64,000 nucleotides of DNA from Pseudodesulfovibrio sediminis (GTDB lineage: Bacteria > Desulfobacterota > Desulfovibrionia > Desulfovibrionales > Desulfovibrionaceae), in contig NZ_AP024485.1 in NCBI RefSeq assembly GCF_020886695.1, positions 505,001-569,000 of the forward strand, written 5' to 3'. This document shows, piece after piece, positions 7,995 through 17,976 of this stretch. Below the pieces are notes generated by a model, which saw nothing but the letters and a program-made list of their open reading frames with translations, was not told the origin of the DNA and did not search any database. Position 1 is the first letter of the stretch. The number at the start of each line of letters is the position of its first letter. The position numbers were made by a program, and so were the translations under genes.

Positions 7995-8720
7995 TTACAA
8001 GCTGAAATCTTCGCCCAGATATATTTGACGGGCACGACTTGATTGAACGATTTCGTCCGGAGAGCCTTCCAAGATGACTGAGCCTTCATAGACAAGGTAT
8101 GCCCTATCGCAAATATTTAATGTTTCTCGCACATTATGGTCGGAAATCAGAATTCCGATCCCCATACTTTTAAGGACGGAAATAATCTCCTGAATATCAA
8201 TGACCGCAATAGGATCAATTCCCGCAAAAGGTTCATCCAACAAAATAAACTGCGGGTCGAGGATAAGCGCCCGGGCGATTTCCAATCTACGACGTTCACC
8301 ACCCGACAGAAACATGGCCGCCTGGTCCGCCAGCTTGGTAATGGTAAACATTTCCATCAATTCATCCGCTCGAGCCCGCTGCTTTTTTGAACTCAAGGGC
8401 GTCTGCTCAAGGATGATCTCGAGATTCTGACGAACCGTCAGCTTCTTGAAGATAGAGCTTTCCTGGGGAAGGTAACTCACACCCATACGAGCCCGTTCAT
8501 GCAACGGCTTGTCAGTAAGCACTTCGCCGTCCAGGGAGACCTCCCCGGTATTCGGCTGGACAATGCCGACCAGCATGTAGAATGTCGTGGTTTTGCCCGC
8601 TCCGTTGGGCCCCAGCAAGCCGACAACTTCCTTGGGATTAAGCTCGATATTGATGCCATGAACGACTTCTTTCTGGCCATATCGTTTGGACAGATTTGCT
8701 GCCCGCAGTCCATCAGCCAT
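7995..8720 (-). CDS. lptB: LPS export ABC transporter ATP-binding protein
   Basis: The cytoplasmic ATPase of the Lpt bridge that extracts lipopolysaccharide from the inner membrane. The 241 residues carry Walker A GPNGAGKTTT, the signature LSGGERRRLEIARAL, and Walker B ILLDEPFAGIDPIAV followed by the switch His. The FAGIDP variant after Walker B is typical of LptB. The start overlaps the lptA stop by one base (TAATG), which suggests translational coupling. Confidence 0.95.
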   Translation of the reverse strand: MADGLRAANLSKRYGQKEVVHGINIELNPKEVVGLLGPNGAGKTTTFYMLVGIVQPNTGEVSLDGEVLTDKPLHERARMGVSYLPQESSIFKKLTVRQNLEIILEQTPLSSKKQRARADELMEMFTITKLADQAAMFLSGGERRRLEIARALILDPQFILLDEPFAGIDPIAVIDIQEIISVLKSMGIGILISDHNVRETLNICDRAYLVYEGSVILEGSPDEIVQSSRARQIYLGEDFSL

Positions 8721-9577
8721 TATTGCCCCTTGATTTTGTCAGGAGTCATGAAAATGGCTTTGACCCGCTGGCTCTTACCGCCGACCACCTCACTGCGGTT
8801 GTCCTTGAGGTGGAATTTGACCACCTCTCCGGAAAGACTGTTTGGACCATCCTGAAGCAAAGGGTTTTGCTCCATTTTAAGCAGTTGCGCTTCCACAAAG
8901 TATGTCAGCTTACCGCAAGTACCCTGGCTCTTCCCTTTAACGGCTTTAACGTTGCCCTTGGCAATTATACGATCAATGCTGTCAGCAGAAAACTTCTTGC
9001 CGGTCTTTGAAGAAAGAAACGCAGAAAGAGAGTTCGCCCACAGCGTCAATTCTCCATGCACTGCAACCACATTGCCGACAAAGGACACCACTTTACCGGA
9101 TTCGTCATAGGTCATGCGGTCGGAAGTGATCTTGACAGGAACACGATTGGGATCAATGCCGGTCAGGACTGGGTCCGGAGGCGTATCGGCAACTGGGGCC
9201 TTAACCTCACCTTCCCCACTTGGCGCTTCGACAACTGTTTGGGAGGTAGGTTTCTGTTCAGGCTTGGAAGTTGGTTTTTGTACGGATTTGGGAACAACTT
9301 CCAGATACTTGGCGTTGGCGTATCCAACGGCTTTGGCCTTGTCGCGCACCTTTTCATTTATATTGAAAACAGCAATCCAGCCATTTTCGAGAAAATCGCA
9401 TTTTACCCGTTGCCCTTTGGCAAGAGTCAGGACGTGTTCACTCGTTTTGTCAGGCAATTCTCGCACATTGAGATTGACGGTAGCCTGACGAAGCTCACCC
9501 CACTCCTGAGCCAGGACGGTAGTGGGCAAAAGCACTGTGAGCAATACCAATGCAGATAGCAGGATACGTATATTCAT
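8720..9577 (-). CDS. lptA: SH3-domain/LptA (OstA-like) periplasmic fusion protein
   Basis: The LptA part forms the periplasmic filament that carries lipopolysaccharide across the cell envelope. This protein has a signal peptide (cleavage likely after VLA, residue 23), then a bacterial SH3-like domain at about 25-88 (ATVNLNVRELPDKTSEHVL) and a Pro/Lys/Glu-rich linker. The OstA/LptA jelly-roll follows at about 145-285 (KITSDRMTYDESGKVVSFVG). Ordinary LptA is about 180 residues and lacks the SH3 part. I chose the ATG at 9577, with GAGG eight bases upstream; 9580 is equally possible, while 9604 would overlap lptC. Gene order lptC-lptA-lptB supports the assignment. Confidence 0.88.
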   Translation of the reverse strand: MNIRILLSALVLLTVLLPTTVLAQEWGELRQATVNLNVRELPDKTSEHVLTLAKGQRVKCDFLENGWIAVFNINEKVRDKAKAVGYANAKYLEVVPKSVQKPTSKPEQKPTSQTVVEAPSGEGEVKAPVADTPPDPVLTGIDPNRVPVKITSDRMTYDESGKVVSFVGNVVAVHGELTLWANSLSAFLSSKTGKKFSADSIDRIIAKGNVKAVKGKSQGTCGKLTYFVEAQLLKMEQNPLLQDGPNSLSGEVVKFHLKDNRSEVVGGKSQRVKAIFMTPDKIKGQ

Positions 9578-9587
9578 CATCACGACC

Positions 9588-10205
9588 TCACTCTTCATTT
9601 TCAATCAGCGGATTGTTGTCCAGCCCTTTGGGAGCCAACAGAGCTTCCACTCCGCCAGCTGCGACCATTTGGCGTGTCACCAGATCAATTTCAAGCGCAG
9701 TGGCCTGAACCGTCATGTCCGGTCGACGGACCGTCACTCCGCCTTTGAGGTATACTTTACCAATTGCACCAACATAATCAAGGTGTTGTGCATCAAGAGC
9801 CATGTTTCCAAAACGACCGCTGACACCGTCATACAGGGTCAGATTATCATTTTTCTGATCAACTTCTCCGTGATCGGCACGGACATAGACTTCCTGACGA
9901 TCATCACCAAAAAAAGCGGTCAGCTGAGGATATTCAACGCCGATAAGGCCGACACTCTGGTTATACTTGGCTGTTTTAGCCAACAACTTCCAGGTCATGC
10001 TCCCTCGTTTTCCCTGAACAAGCTCAATATCTTCTGCGGAGACATCCGCTTCTTCGAGCAATCGCTGACGTGTATTGGCCGTAGTGGTCGACGTGGCCTC
10101 GGTTTCAATAATCGGGTCAGAAAAAAAGAGTGTTTTGACCGCGATACCGAGCCCAAGCCCGACAACAAAGATCAAGGCGAAAAACAACGCCGGACGCCCT
10201 TGCAT
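9588..10205 (-). CDS. lptC: LPS export system protein LptC
   Basis: A bitopic inner-membrane protein that passes lipopolysaccharide from the LptBFG complex to LptA. The 205 residues comprise one N-terminal membrane segment (LFFALIFVVGLGLGIAVKTL) and a periplasmic LptC/YrbK-type beta domain with KLLAKTAKYNQ and YVRADHGEVDQKNDNLTLYD. I chose the ATG at 10205, which overlaps the kdsC TAA by one base. An upstream in-frame ATG at 10217 lies inside kdsC and has no better ribosome binding site. Confidence 0.9.
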   Translation of the reverse strand: MQGRPALFFALIFVVGLGLGIAVKTLFFSDPIIETEATSTTTANTRQRLLEEADVSAEDIELVQGKRGSMTWKLLAKTAKYNQSVGLIGVEYPQLTAFFGDDRQEVYVRADHGEVDQKNDNLTLYDGVSGRFGNMALDAQHLDYVGAIGKVYLKGGVTVRRPDMTVQATALEIDLVTRQMVAAGGVEALLAPKGLDNNPLIENEE

Positions 10206-10732
10206 TATTCCGCCCACTGTTTCCAGGCCTCTTCTTTGAGCCCGCGTGCTTCAAGAATAAAGGATATGGCTTCACGCACTGCGCCATCACCTCCTCGGCG
10301 GGTGGAAACCCAATCAGCTACCGAGAGGGTTTCAGGCACCGCGTTTGGCACAGACATGGCCAAACCAGCCACGGCCATGACACCAAGATCAATCCAGTCA
10401 TCACCCATGAAGGCCGCTTCGGATGGCTGAATACCGACCTGGTCACAAATCTCTTTGAACAGGGGAGCCTTGTCATGCTTGCCGGAATAATAATATTTGA
10501 TTCCAAGCTCGGTAACCCGTTTCTCGACCGGCTTTTGATTCAAACCGGTTATGACCCCGATTTCAAGCCCTGATGCCTGAGCAAGCTTGATGCCGAGACC
10601 GTCCTGAACATTGAAACGCTTCATGACAATACCATCGTCGCCATAATACAGCCCTCCGTCCGTGAGGACGCCGTCCACGTCAAGAACGAGCAGCTTGATA
10701 TTCCTTGCGAGCTCGAATGCTGCATCAACCAC
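10205..10732 (-). CDS. kdsC: 3-deoxy-D-manno-octulosonate 8-phosphate phosphatase
   Basis: A HAD-superfamily phosphatase that makes free Kdo from Kdo-8-phosphate, the step after KdsA. It has 175 residues, the nucleophile motif [10 protein letters not shown] at about 15-24, and the later acidic motif [12 protein letters not shown]. As in other KdsC proteins there is no large cap domain, because the enzyme works as a tetramer. It starts with GTG and overlaps the end of kdsA by eight bases. Confidence 0.94.
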   Translation of the reverse strand: MVDAAFELARNIKLLVLDVDGVLTDGGLYYGDDGIVMKRFNVQDGLGIKLAQASGLEIGVITGLNQKPVEKRVTELGIKYYYSGKHDKAPLFKEICDQVGIQPSEAAFMGDDWIDLGVMAVAGLAMSVPNAVPETLSVADWVSTRRGGDGAVREAISFILEARGLKEEAWKQWAE

Positions 10733-11528
10733 GATTCAACTCCCACAAGGCTTTCAAACGGACAAGCAGCGACTCGACCTGGTCCAGTGGGAGGCTGTTG
10801 GGGCCATCACACAAGGCCTTGTCTGGATCGGGGTGTACCTCCATAAAGACACCGTTGGCGCCCGCGGCCACTGCAGCCGAGGCCAACACCGGAACGTACT
10901 CCCGCTGCCCGCCACTTGAACCACCCATGCCGCCGGGCAACTGAACCGAGTGCGTTGCATCCATGACCACAGGCACATCAAACGCACGCATCTGCGGAAT
11001 GGAACGCATATCCACGACAAGGTTGTTGTAACCATAGGTGGAGCCGCGCTCCGTGAGCCAAACTCGTTCGTTGCCCGAAGCGCGTACCTTGTCCACGGCG
11101 TTTTTCATATCCCATGGAGCCAGAAACTGCCCTTTCTTGATATTGACAACGGCCCCGGTCTTGGCCGCAGCCACGAGTAGGTCGGTTTGACGACACAGAA
11201 AAGCCGGAATCTGAAGCACATCCGCCACCTCGGCCACGGGTGCGGCTTGTTCGGGGTGGTGGATGTCCGTGACAACTGGCAGTCCGAAGGTCGATTTGAC
11301 CTCGGACAGCATTGTCAGTCCTTTTTCCATGCCCGGACCACGAAAACTGGTCACGGACGTCCTGTTCGCTTTGTCAAAAGAACTCTTGAAGATCAGCGTC
11401 AGACCCAGTTTATCTGCCAGTCCGGCCAGGGTCTCGGCAGCCTGAAGAGCGATCTCCCTGCTTTCAAGTGCACAAGGCCCGGCAATAATGAACGGCCCTT
11501 CCAGACTTGCTGTATAGAGGTCTGTCAT
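10725..11528 (-). CDS. kdsA: 3-deoxy-8-phosphooctulonate synthase (Kdo-8-P synthase)
   Basis: It condenses arabinose-5-phosphate with phosphoenolpyruvate to form Kdo-8-phosphate for the LPS inner core. The 267 residues show the GPCALES and [12 protein letters not shown] motifs of the family, [11 protein letters not shown], and the C-terminal segment [12 protein letters not shown] with EVHPDPD. The Asn in KKGQ-proximal VNIKKGQ versus a metal-binding Cys decides between metal-free and metal-dependent forms. I see both a Cys at IIAGPCALE and an Asn at that spot, so I leave the class open. It starts three bases after the pyrG stop. Confidence 0.95.
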   Translation of the reverse strand: MTDLYTASLEGPFIIAGPCALESREIALQAAETLAGLADKLGLTLIFKSSFDKANRTSVTSFRGPGMEKGLTMLSEVKSTFGLPVVTDIHHPEQAAPVAEVADVLQIPAFLCRQTDLLVAAAKTGAVVNIKKGQFLAPWDMKNAVDKVRASGNERVWLTERGSTYGYNNLVVDMRSIPQMRAFDVPVVMDATHSVQLPGGMGGSSGGQREYVPVLASAAVAAGANGVFMEVHPDPDKALCDGPNSLPLDQVESLLVRLKALWELNRG

Positions 11529-11531
11529 CAG

Positions 11532-13199
<1,668 letters not shown>

Positions 13200-13240
13200 T
13201 TATTTGGATATATCATGTTCGGACTTCTGCTCCGAGCATA

Positions 13241-13269
13241 TTGACTGTCGTACGCCGGACAAGTATGTT
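13241..13269 (+). promoter_or_regulatory. Predicted sigma-70 promoter of purQ
   Basis: TTGACT at 13241-13246 and TATGTT at 13264-13269 are 17 bases apart and lie 74 bases upstream of the purQ start. Confidence 0.55.
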
Positions 13270-13342
13270 CCCGTCCAGCACATAGCTGCTTTGCAAATTT
13301 CGCAGGGTACTGCGACAAAGTCAATACGAAGAGGAGATTTTA

Positions 13343-14158
13343 ATGGCCAGCGTCAACGCTCTTGTCATAACCGGATACGGTACCAACTGCGAAAAGGAAT
13401 CTGCCTATGCACTCAAGCAGGCAGGCGCAGAGAATGCCGATATCGTCTATTTTTCCGACCTTGCTGCCGGTCATGTCCGCATGGACAAGTACAATTACCT
13501 CCTCTGCCCCGGCGGATTTCTGGATGGTGATGACCTCGGTGCAGCCCAGGCGGCCGCACTGCGCTGGCGGTGGTCTAACGACACCGACGGCAAGCCCGTT
13601 CTGGACCAGTTGAAAGCCTTTTTTGACAACGGAGGTATTATCCTCGGTATATGTAATGGCTTCCAGCTTCTTTGCAAACTCGGCCTGCTTCCCGCTATAG
13701 GCGGCAAATATTTTGAACGTCAGGTTTCTCTTTCGTATAATGATTCCGGTCGATTCGAAGATCGCTGGGTCCGCCTGAAAGCCAATGCGAACTCCCCCTG
13801 TGTCTTCACCAAGGGAATTGAATACCTCGATGTGCCCATCCGCCACGGCGAAGGCAAGATCATCCCCATGGACGACCCGACCTTCCAGGCGCTGCAGGAT
13901 GAAAACCTCATTGCCGTCCAATACGTAGACCCTGCAACCAATGAGGTCACCCAGGAATATCCATACAATCCGAATGGTTCCCCTCTGGGCATTGCCGGCC
14001 TGACAGATCCCACAGGCCGCATTCTCGGTTTGATGCCTCACCCTGAAGCTTACAACCATGTAACCAACCATCCGTCCTGGACCCGCGGCACAGATCCGAA
14101 CATTCCGCTGGGACTGGTCATGCTTGAAGCCGGGGTGAAATACCTCAAGGCGCAATAG
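13343..14158 (+). CDS. purQ: Phosphoribosylformylglycinamidine synthase subunit, glutamine amidotransferase
   Basis: It supplies ammonia from glutamine to PurL in the fourth step of purine synthesis. The 271-residue protein is a class I glutaminase with nucleophile Cys104 in GICNGFQLL and the partner His233/Glu235 in MPHPEAY. It is a little longer than Bacillus-type PurQ (about 227 residues) because of inserts around residues 75-95 and 185-215. GAGGAG lies seven bases upstream of the ATG. PurL and PurS are not in the window. tadA follows after 15 bases. Confidence 0.92.
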   Translation: MASVNALVITGYGTNCEKESAYALKQAGAENADIVYFSDLAAGHVRMDKYNYLLCPGGFLDGDDLGAAQAAALRWRWSNDTDGKPVLDQLKAFFDNGGIILGICNGFQLLCKLGLLPAIGGKYFERQVSLSYNDSGRFEDRWVRLKANANSPCVFTKGIEYLDVPIRHGEGKIIPMDDPTFQALQDENLIAVQYVDPATNEVTQEYPYNPNGSPLGIAGLTDPTGRILGLMPHPEAYNHVTNHPSWTRGTDPNIPLGLVMLEAGVKYLKAQ

Positions 14159-14173
14159 GTTCAGGGGCTGCTC

Positions 14174-14662
14174 ATGACTGCCCCCACCCCGCCGCAACCG
14201 CCTGTCGGAGTCAGCTGGCGGTCACTCATGGATGTCGCCTTTGAAGAGGCGTGCAAGGCTGCCAAAAATGGTGAAGCCCCCATTGGTGCCGCCCTGTTCT
14301 CCGCGAAGGGCGAACTGATTGCCAAAGCATACAACCAGCCCATTGCGTTGAATGATCCCACCGCACATGCCGAGGTTCTCTGCCTGCGCAATGCCGCTTC
14401 ATCATTAGGAAATTATCGGCTCAACAACACCATAATGGCTGTGACGCTGGAGCCGTGCCTCATGTGCACCGGTGCGCTCATTCATGCTCGGGTCAGCGGT
14501 GTGCTCTTTGCGGCCCGCGATGATCGTGCCGGAGCTTTGGTCTCCAACCTCAATGGTTGTGCCCTTCCGTTTACCAATCACAACCTGTGGACAATTGAAG
14601 GTGTTATGGCCGACGAATGCAGCGGCATTCTCAAACGTTTTTTCCTTGAACGGAGAAAATAG
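14174..14662 (+). CDS. tadA: tRNA-specific adenosine deaminase
   Basis: TadA deaminates adenosine 34 of tRNA-Arg(ACG) to inosine. The 162 residues show the zinc and catalytic site: His65-Ala-Glu67 and PCLMC with Cys95 and Cys98. The RVSGVLFAARDDRAGA segment is typical of TadA and separates it from cytosine or guanine deaminases. The first 18 residues, which are proline-rich, are not conserved. A start at the ATG of 14228 is possible. Confidence 0.92.
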   Translation: MTAPTPPQPPVGVSWRSLMDVAFEEACKAAKNGEAPIGAALFSAKGELIAKAYNQPIALNDPTAHAEVLCLRNAASSLGNYRLNNTIMAVTLEPCLMCTGALIHARVSGVLFAARDDRAGALVSNLNGCALPFTNHNLWTIEGVMADECSGILKRFFLERRK

Positions 14663-14739
14663 GGTTTTGCCCCTTTACAATCGGCAAAACAGGTTTATTT
14701 CCTCACATTCAAGACCATTCAAATGTTCAGGAGTATACG

Positions 14740-15096
14740 ATGATAATTGCACTTCCCACCCGTGACGGAAATATCGACGACCATTTTGGTCATTGTGATC
14801 ACTACACGCTGATCACATTGGACGATGACAAGAACATTGTCAGCAAAGAACGCATGGACTCCCCGGAAGGATGCGGCTGCAAATCCGACATCGCACCGGT
14901 CCTGGCCATGAAAGGCGTCAAGGTCATGCTGGCCGGAAACATGGGCCAGGGTGCAGTCAACATCCTCCAGGACAACAAGATTCAGGTTGTACGTGGCTGC
15001 TCCGGCGATATCGACGTAGTCGTCGAAAAATGGCTGGCCGGTGAAATCAAGGATGAACTGATCATCTGCGATCATCACGATTGCGACCATCACTAG
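14740..15096 (+). CDS. NifX/NifB-family iron-molybdenum cluster-binding protein
   Basis: A small 118-residue protein of the dinitrogenase iron-molybdenum cofactor fold (NifX/NafY/NifB C-terminal type). Members bind Fe-S or Mo/Fe-S clusters and exist in many anaerobes without nitrogenase. Visible: the N-terminal IALPTRDGNIDDHFGHCDHY segment, the Cys pair GCGCK, and a metal-rich C-terminal tail CDHHDCDHH that is unusual for the family and could bind a metal. CAGGAG precedes the ATG. It is followed by a strong terminator. The function here is unknown. Confidence 0.82.
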   Translation: MIIALPTRDGNIDDHFGHCDHYTLITLDDDKNIVSKERMDSPEGCGCKSDIAPVLAMKGVKVMLAGNMGQGAVNILQDNKIQVVRGCSGDIDVVVEKWLAGEIKDELIICDHHDCDHH

Positions 15097-15115
15097 CCAC
15101 TGCGAGTAAAGAACC

Positions 15116-15151
15116 AAAAGCCCCAAGCATCGCTCGATGCTTGGGGCTTTT
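15116..15151. terminator. Bidirectional rho-independent terminator
   Basis: GCCCCAAGCATCG at 15120-15132 pairs perfectly with CGATGCTTGGGGC at 15135-15147, flanked by AAAA and TTTT. It sits between the plus-strand NifX-like gene and the convergent cysteine hydrolase gene and can serve both. Confidence 0.92.
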
Positions 15152-15177
15152 CTTTGAAAAAGACGGCACTGGCGAAG

Positions 15178-15729
15178 CTAAAGCGTCGTTTTCAAAGACG
15201 CGACGCTGGTAACGTCCGCATAAACCATTCCGAGCGCAGCCAGAAAAGCGGCATGAACATGCGCCGCCGGAACAGTTGTCCCCTCAAACTCCAACGACCT
15301 GGCAGCACAGGCGTCATGAGCTACAACCACTTCAAATCCCAGATCAAAGGCGGCGCGCACGGTCGCGTCAATGCACATGAGTGTCATCATGCCAATGACG
15401 ACCACCCTTTTCACGTCGGCATCTCGGAGTGCGCCCTCCAATCCGGTCTCCCGAAAACTGTTCGGATAGTGCTTGAGGATCACCTTTTCTCCATTAACGG
15501 GAATAACCAATGGGTGAATTTCTGCCCCCTTGGTTCCTGGCAACAAGAATCCGGCTTCGGGCCGCAGGCTCTCATGGCGAACATGAAAAACGGGTAATCC
15601 ACGCTCCCGGAAAGTATTCAGGAGGATCTGTCCTTTCCTTACGGCCTTCTCAGCATTTTCTTGCTCAAAAGCACCACCAGGAAAATAATCATTTTGTAAA
15701 TCCACTACAATCAACGCTGTCTTATCCAT
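15178..15729 (-). CDS. Cysteine hydrolase, isochorismatase family
   Basis: A 183-residue cytoplasmic amidase-type enzyme. The catalytic triad of the family is visible as Asp10 (IVVDLQNDY), Lys86 and Cys119 (GMMTLMCIDATVR), with the cis-peptide-type motif just before the Cys. Substrates in this family range from isochorismate to nicotinamide, ureidoacrylate and small amides, and nothing here fixes the substrate. GGAG lies a few bases upstream of the ATG. It is transcribed divergently from a GlxA-type regulator across a 162-base region with a spaced direct repeat, so that regulator probably controls it. Confidence 0.85.
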   Translation of the reverse strand: MDKTALIVVDLQNDYFPGGAFEQENAEKAVRKGQILLNTFRERGLPVFHVRHESLRPEAGFLLPGTKGAEIHPLVIPVNGEKVILKHYPNSFRETGLEGALRDADVKRVVVIGMMTLMCIDATVRAAFDLGFEVVVAHDACAARSLEFEGTTVPAAHVHAAFLAALGMVYADVTSVASLKTTL

Positions 15730-15839
15730 CTCAATCTCCTTTTTTATCAGTGCAACTCAGTTGGTTCGCCTTGAGTCCAGAGCTCGCCATCAATACCTGC
15801 ATCAAAAATACAACGTTTGGCATGAATCAAAAGTGTCGC

Positions 15840-15869
15840 AATTGACAAAAAACAGGCAAAAATTGACAA
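15840..15869. promoter_or_regulatory. Direct repeat, candidate regulator site
   Basis: AATTGACAA occurs at 15840-15848 and again at 15861-15869. The two start 21 bases apart, that is two helical turns, as expected for AraC-type binding. Each copy contains a perfect -35 hexamer TTGACA, so one could also be a promoter element of the regulator gene at 15892. Confidence 0.45.
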
Positions 15870-15891
15870 TGCAATACAAAGGGACAATCAA

Positions 15892-16860
15892 ATGGTTCAA
15901 ATCGACATTCTCAGCATCCCAGGATGCCTAAACTCGGCAGTTTCCGGCATTGGCGAAATCCTGACCTTGTCCAACACAATTGCCAAAGCTGATATATTTC
16001 AACACGCTGTACGTTCAGTGTATGGACAGTCCGTACAAAGCTTCACAGGGGAATCCATAGAACCTGTCGGACAGCTGGCAGACGCTTCACCAGATATTCT
16101 CATTCTACCTCCCCTGCTGAACTCATTGGATGAGGTCCTCTCCATGCGGGAGATCATTAATTGGCTGTCTGCTTTTCATGCCTCTGGCGGAGTCGTCGTA
16201 ACGATATGTGCCGGAGCGTTCCTGCTGGCCGAAACAGGACTCCTTGATGGACGGGCGGCAACGACCCATTGGAATCTTGTTCAGGATTTCAAGAACCGCT
16301 ATCCTTCTGTTGATCTCCAGGCAGAACGGCTCCTCATTGACGGAGGTGATTATATCTGTGCCGGAGGGATTTCCGCCTGGATGGACTTGTCACTGCATCT
16401 GGTCACACGGCATGCCGGGAGAGACATTGCTCGAGCTTGTGCCAAGATGATGTTGATGGACCCGCAACGTGAATATCAAACACCCTACGGCATGGGAGGA
16501 TTTCGCCGGAATCATGGCGACGATGCAGTTCTTGCCTCCCAAAAATGGCTGGATACGCAGTATTCAGCGGTGGTTCGCATCAAAGACATGGCCGAAATAG
16601 CGGCCTTGGGAGAACGGACCTTTCTCCGTCGCTTTCGTGCGGCAACAGGCATAACACCGGCAAACTATATTCAACAAATACGAGTGGAAGCAGCACAAAA
16701 TCTCCTTGAAACAACAAGCCTGGGGGTTGAAGAGATCGCAGATTCGGTTGGCTACGGAGACGACAGTACATTCAGAAAACTCTTCAAACGGATAATGGGG
16801 TGCACGCCCTCTGCCTACCGACAACGATACTCAGCCCTGAACAAAAAGGATGGGGCTTAA
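15892..16860 (+). CDS. GlxA-family transcriptional regulator (DJ-1/PfpI domain plus AraC HTH)
   Basis: The 322 residues comprise an N-terminal DJ-1/PfpI-like sensing domain (about 1-195) and a C-terminal AraC/XylS double helix-turn-helix (about 215-315). Cys106 in VVTICAGAFLLAETGLLDGR sits at the nucleophile elbow, and TTHW follows. The HTH end carries DSVGYGDDSTFRKLFKRIMG and CTPSAYRQRY, both standard. The family includes GlxA and regulators of quaternary-amine or amide metabolism. The divergent cysteine hydrolase is the obvious target candidate. The ligand is unknown. Confidence 0.9.
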   Translation: MVQIDILSIPGCLNSAVSGIGEILTLSNTIAKADIFQHAVRSVYGQSVQSFTGESIEPVGQLADASPDILILPPLLNSLDEVLSMREIINWLSAFHASGGVVVTICAGAFLLAETGLLDGRAATTHWNLVQDFKNRYPSVDLQAERLLIDGGDYICAGGISAWMDLSLHLVTRHAGRDIARACAKMMLMDPQREYQTPYGMGGFRRNHGDDAVLASQKWLDTQYSAVVRIKDMAEIAALGERTFLRRFRAATGITPANYIQQIRVEAAQNLLETTSLGVEEIADSVGYGDDSTFRKLFKRIMGCTPSAYRQRYSALNKKDGA

Positions 16861-16905
16861 GCACAGGATACACCAATACTCTGTCTAAAAGAGTAGCAAA
16901 ATTCC

Positions 16906-16934
16906 TTGCCAGCAAGGCCTAGTCTGTTTATATA
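16906..16934 (+). promoter_or_regulatory. Predicted promoter of tRNA-Ser
   Basis: TTGCCA at 16906-16911 and TATATA at 16929-16934 are separated by exactly 17 bases. The -10 box ends 28 bases before the tRNA 5' end. Confidence 0.65.
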
Positions 16935-16962
16935 CCCACTTCACATCGGCGTTAGCCACCGC

Positions 16963-17057
16963 GGAGAGGTAGCGAAGTCCGGCCGTAACGCGCTCGACTC
17001 GAAATCGAGTTACGGGTTCATCCCCGTACGTGGGTTCGAATCCCACCCTCTCCGCCA
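16963..17057 (+). tRNA. tRNA-Ser(CGA)
   Basis: The acceptor arm GGAGAGG (16963-16969) pairs with CCTCTCC (17047-17053), followed by discriminator G and an encoded CCA. The anticodon stem CTCGA/TCGAG encloses the loop CTCGAAA, giving anticodon CGA, which reads UCG. A long variable arm (ACGGG...CCCGT), characteristic of serine tRNAs, and the T arm GTGGGTTCGAATCCCAC are present. Total 95 nucleotides including CCA. Confidence 0.96.
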
Positions 17058-17063
17058 TATTTC

Positions 17064-17095
17064 AAGGGGTTGCGTATTCATACGCAACCCCTTTC
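17064..17095 (+). terminator. Terminator of tRNA-Ser
   Basis: AAGGGGTTGCGTA and TACGCAACCCCTT form a perfect 13-base-pair stem with loop TTCA, followed by TCTT. It begins seven bases after the encoded CCA. Confidence 0.85.
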
Positions 17096-17199
17096 TTCAT
17101 GCTTTTTTTGAACCATATGCGTTTTGATATGCGCTTCGTCTCTAACAAGGTTTCACATCAGAAACGAAATCGCGTGTAGATTCTTTTTATTCCAGAGAC

Positions 17200-17976
17200 T
17201 TACTTCAGGTATTTCTTTAGAATTCGATCATATTCACTCGTACCATTTTCATCGGGGATTTTCAGTTTTTCAAGGGCGGTATTCAGCTTGCTGATAAACT
17301 GGTCATCAAAGCTCTTGTTAAAGCCGAAATAAAGATCCACTTCTTTGATGACATAATACACCTGGTACATAGTTGGATCAATTCCCAGCTCTTCCATCAT
17401 GTGAAAGGACGGAATGGCCGCATACGCCAACAGGTCTAGACGCCCGTCTGCGAGCATTCTCAAGCCAAACTCCGTCTTTGGAATACGGTATACTTTATCC
17501 GGAGGAAACCCCTGCTTGAACAATAACTGCTCCGGGGCTGAATTAAGCAACGTTCCCACAACGTACTTCGAAGCATCCGAAGCCGTTTCCACAACAATAT
17601 TTCGATTTTGTTTACCAATGAGGGCGAGCTGTAAGGGATATACAGGACCGACCCATTTAAGCTGATCTTTGCGCTCTTCTGTAAATGCTGCGCCCAATAA
17701 CACATAACCAGGCATTGTTGTTGTGTCTTCATATGCCCGCGCCCAGCCAACCATCTGTATCGAAGTTGGATCAATCGGGTTTCCAACGTCCTCCATAATC
17801 TCAGCCAGAACATCGACCATGATCCCTTGCACCTTTCCCTTTCTCTGAAATTTCAAGGGAGGCAAGGTGTTTCCAAGCACTTGAATATCATAGGAAAAAC
17901 AAACTGATGGAGCAAGACAGAAGCAGAATGTCAGCAGACAGCATAGTACATTTATCATACTATTGAATACATACAA
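17200..17976 (-). CDS. Periplasmic substrate-binding protein, SBP_bac_3-like
   Basis: A 258-residue protein with an N-terminal signal peptide (cleavage probably after SVCFS) and a two-lobed periplasmic binding fold of the family 3 (polar amino acid) type. Visible are LKFQRKGKVQGIMVDVLAEI near the start, VGWARAYE, FGLRMLADGRLDLLAY and the C-terminal LNTALEKLK...YDRILKKYL. There are no ABC permease or ATPase genes beside it. Orphan proteins of this type in Desulfovibrio are common and may feed chemoreceptors or two-component sensors. It is divergent from a chemoreceptor gene 431 bases away. Ligand unknown. Confidence 0.82.
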   Translation of the reverse strand: MYVFNSMINVLCCLLTFCFCLAPSVCFSYDIQVLGNTLPPLKFQRKGKVQGIMVDVLAEIMEDVGNPIDPTSIQMVGWARAYEDTTTMPGYVLLGAAFTEERKDQLKWVGPVYPLQLALIGKQNRNIVVETASDASKYVVGTLLNSAPEQLLFKQGFPPDKVYRIPKTEFGLRMLADGRLDLLAYAAIPSFHMMEELGIDPTMYQVYYVIKEVDLYFGFNKSFDDQFISKLNTALEKLKIPDENGTSEYDRILKKYLK

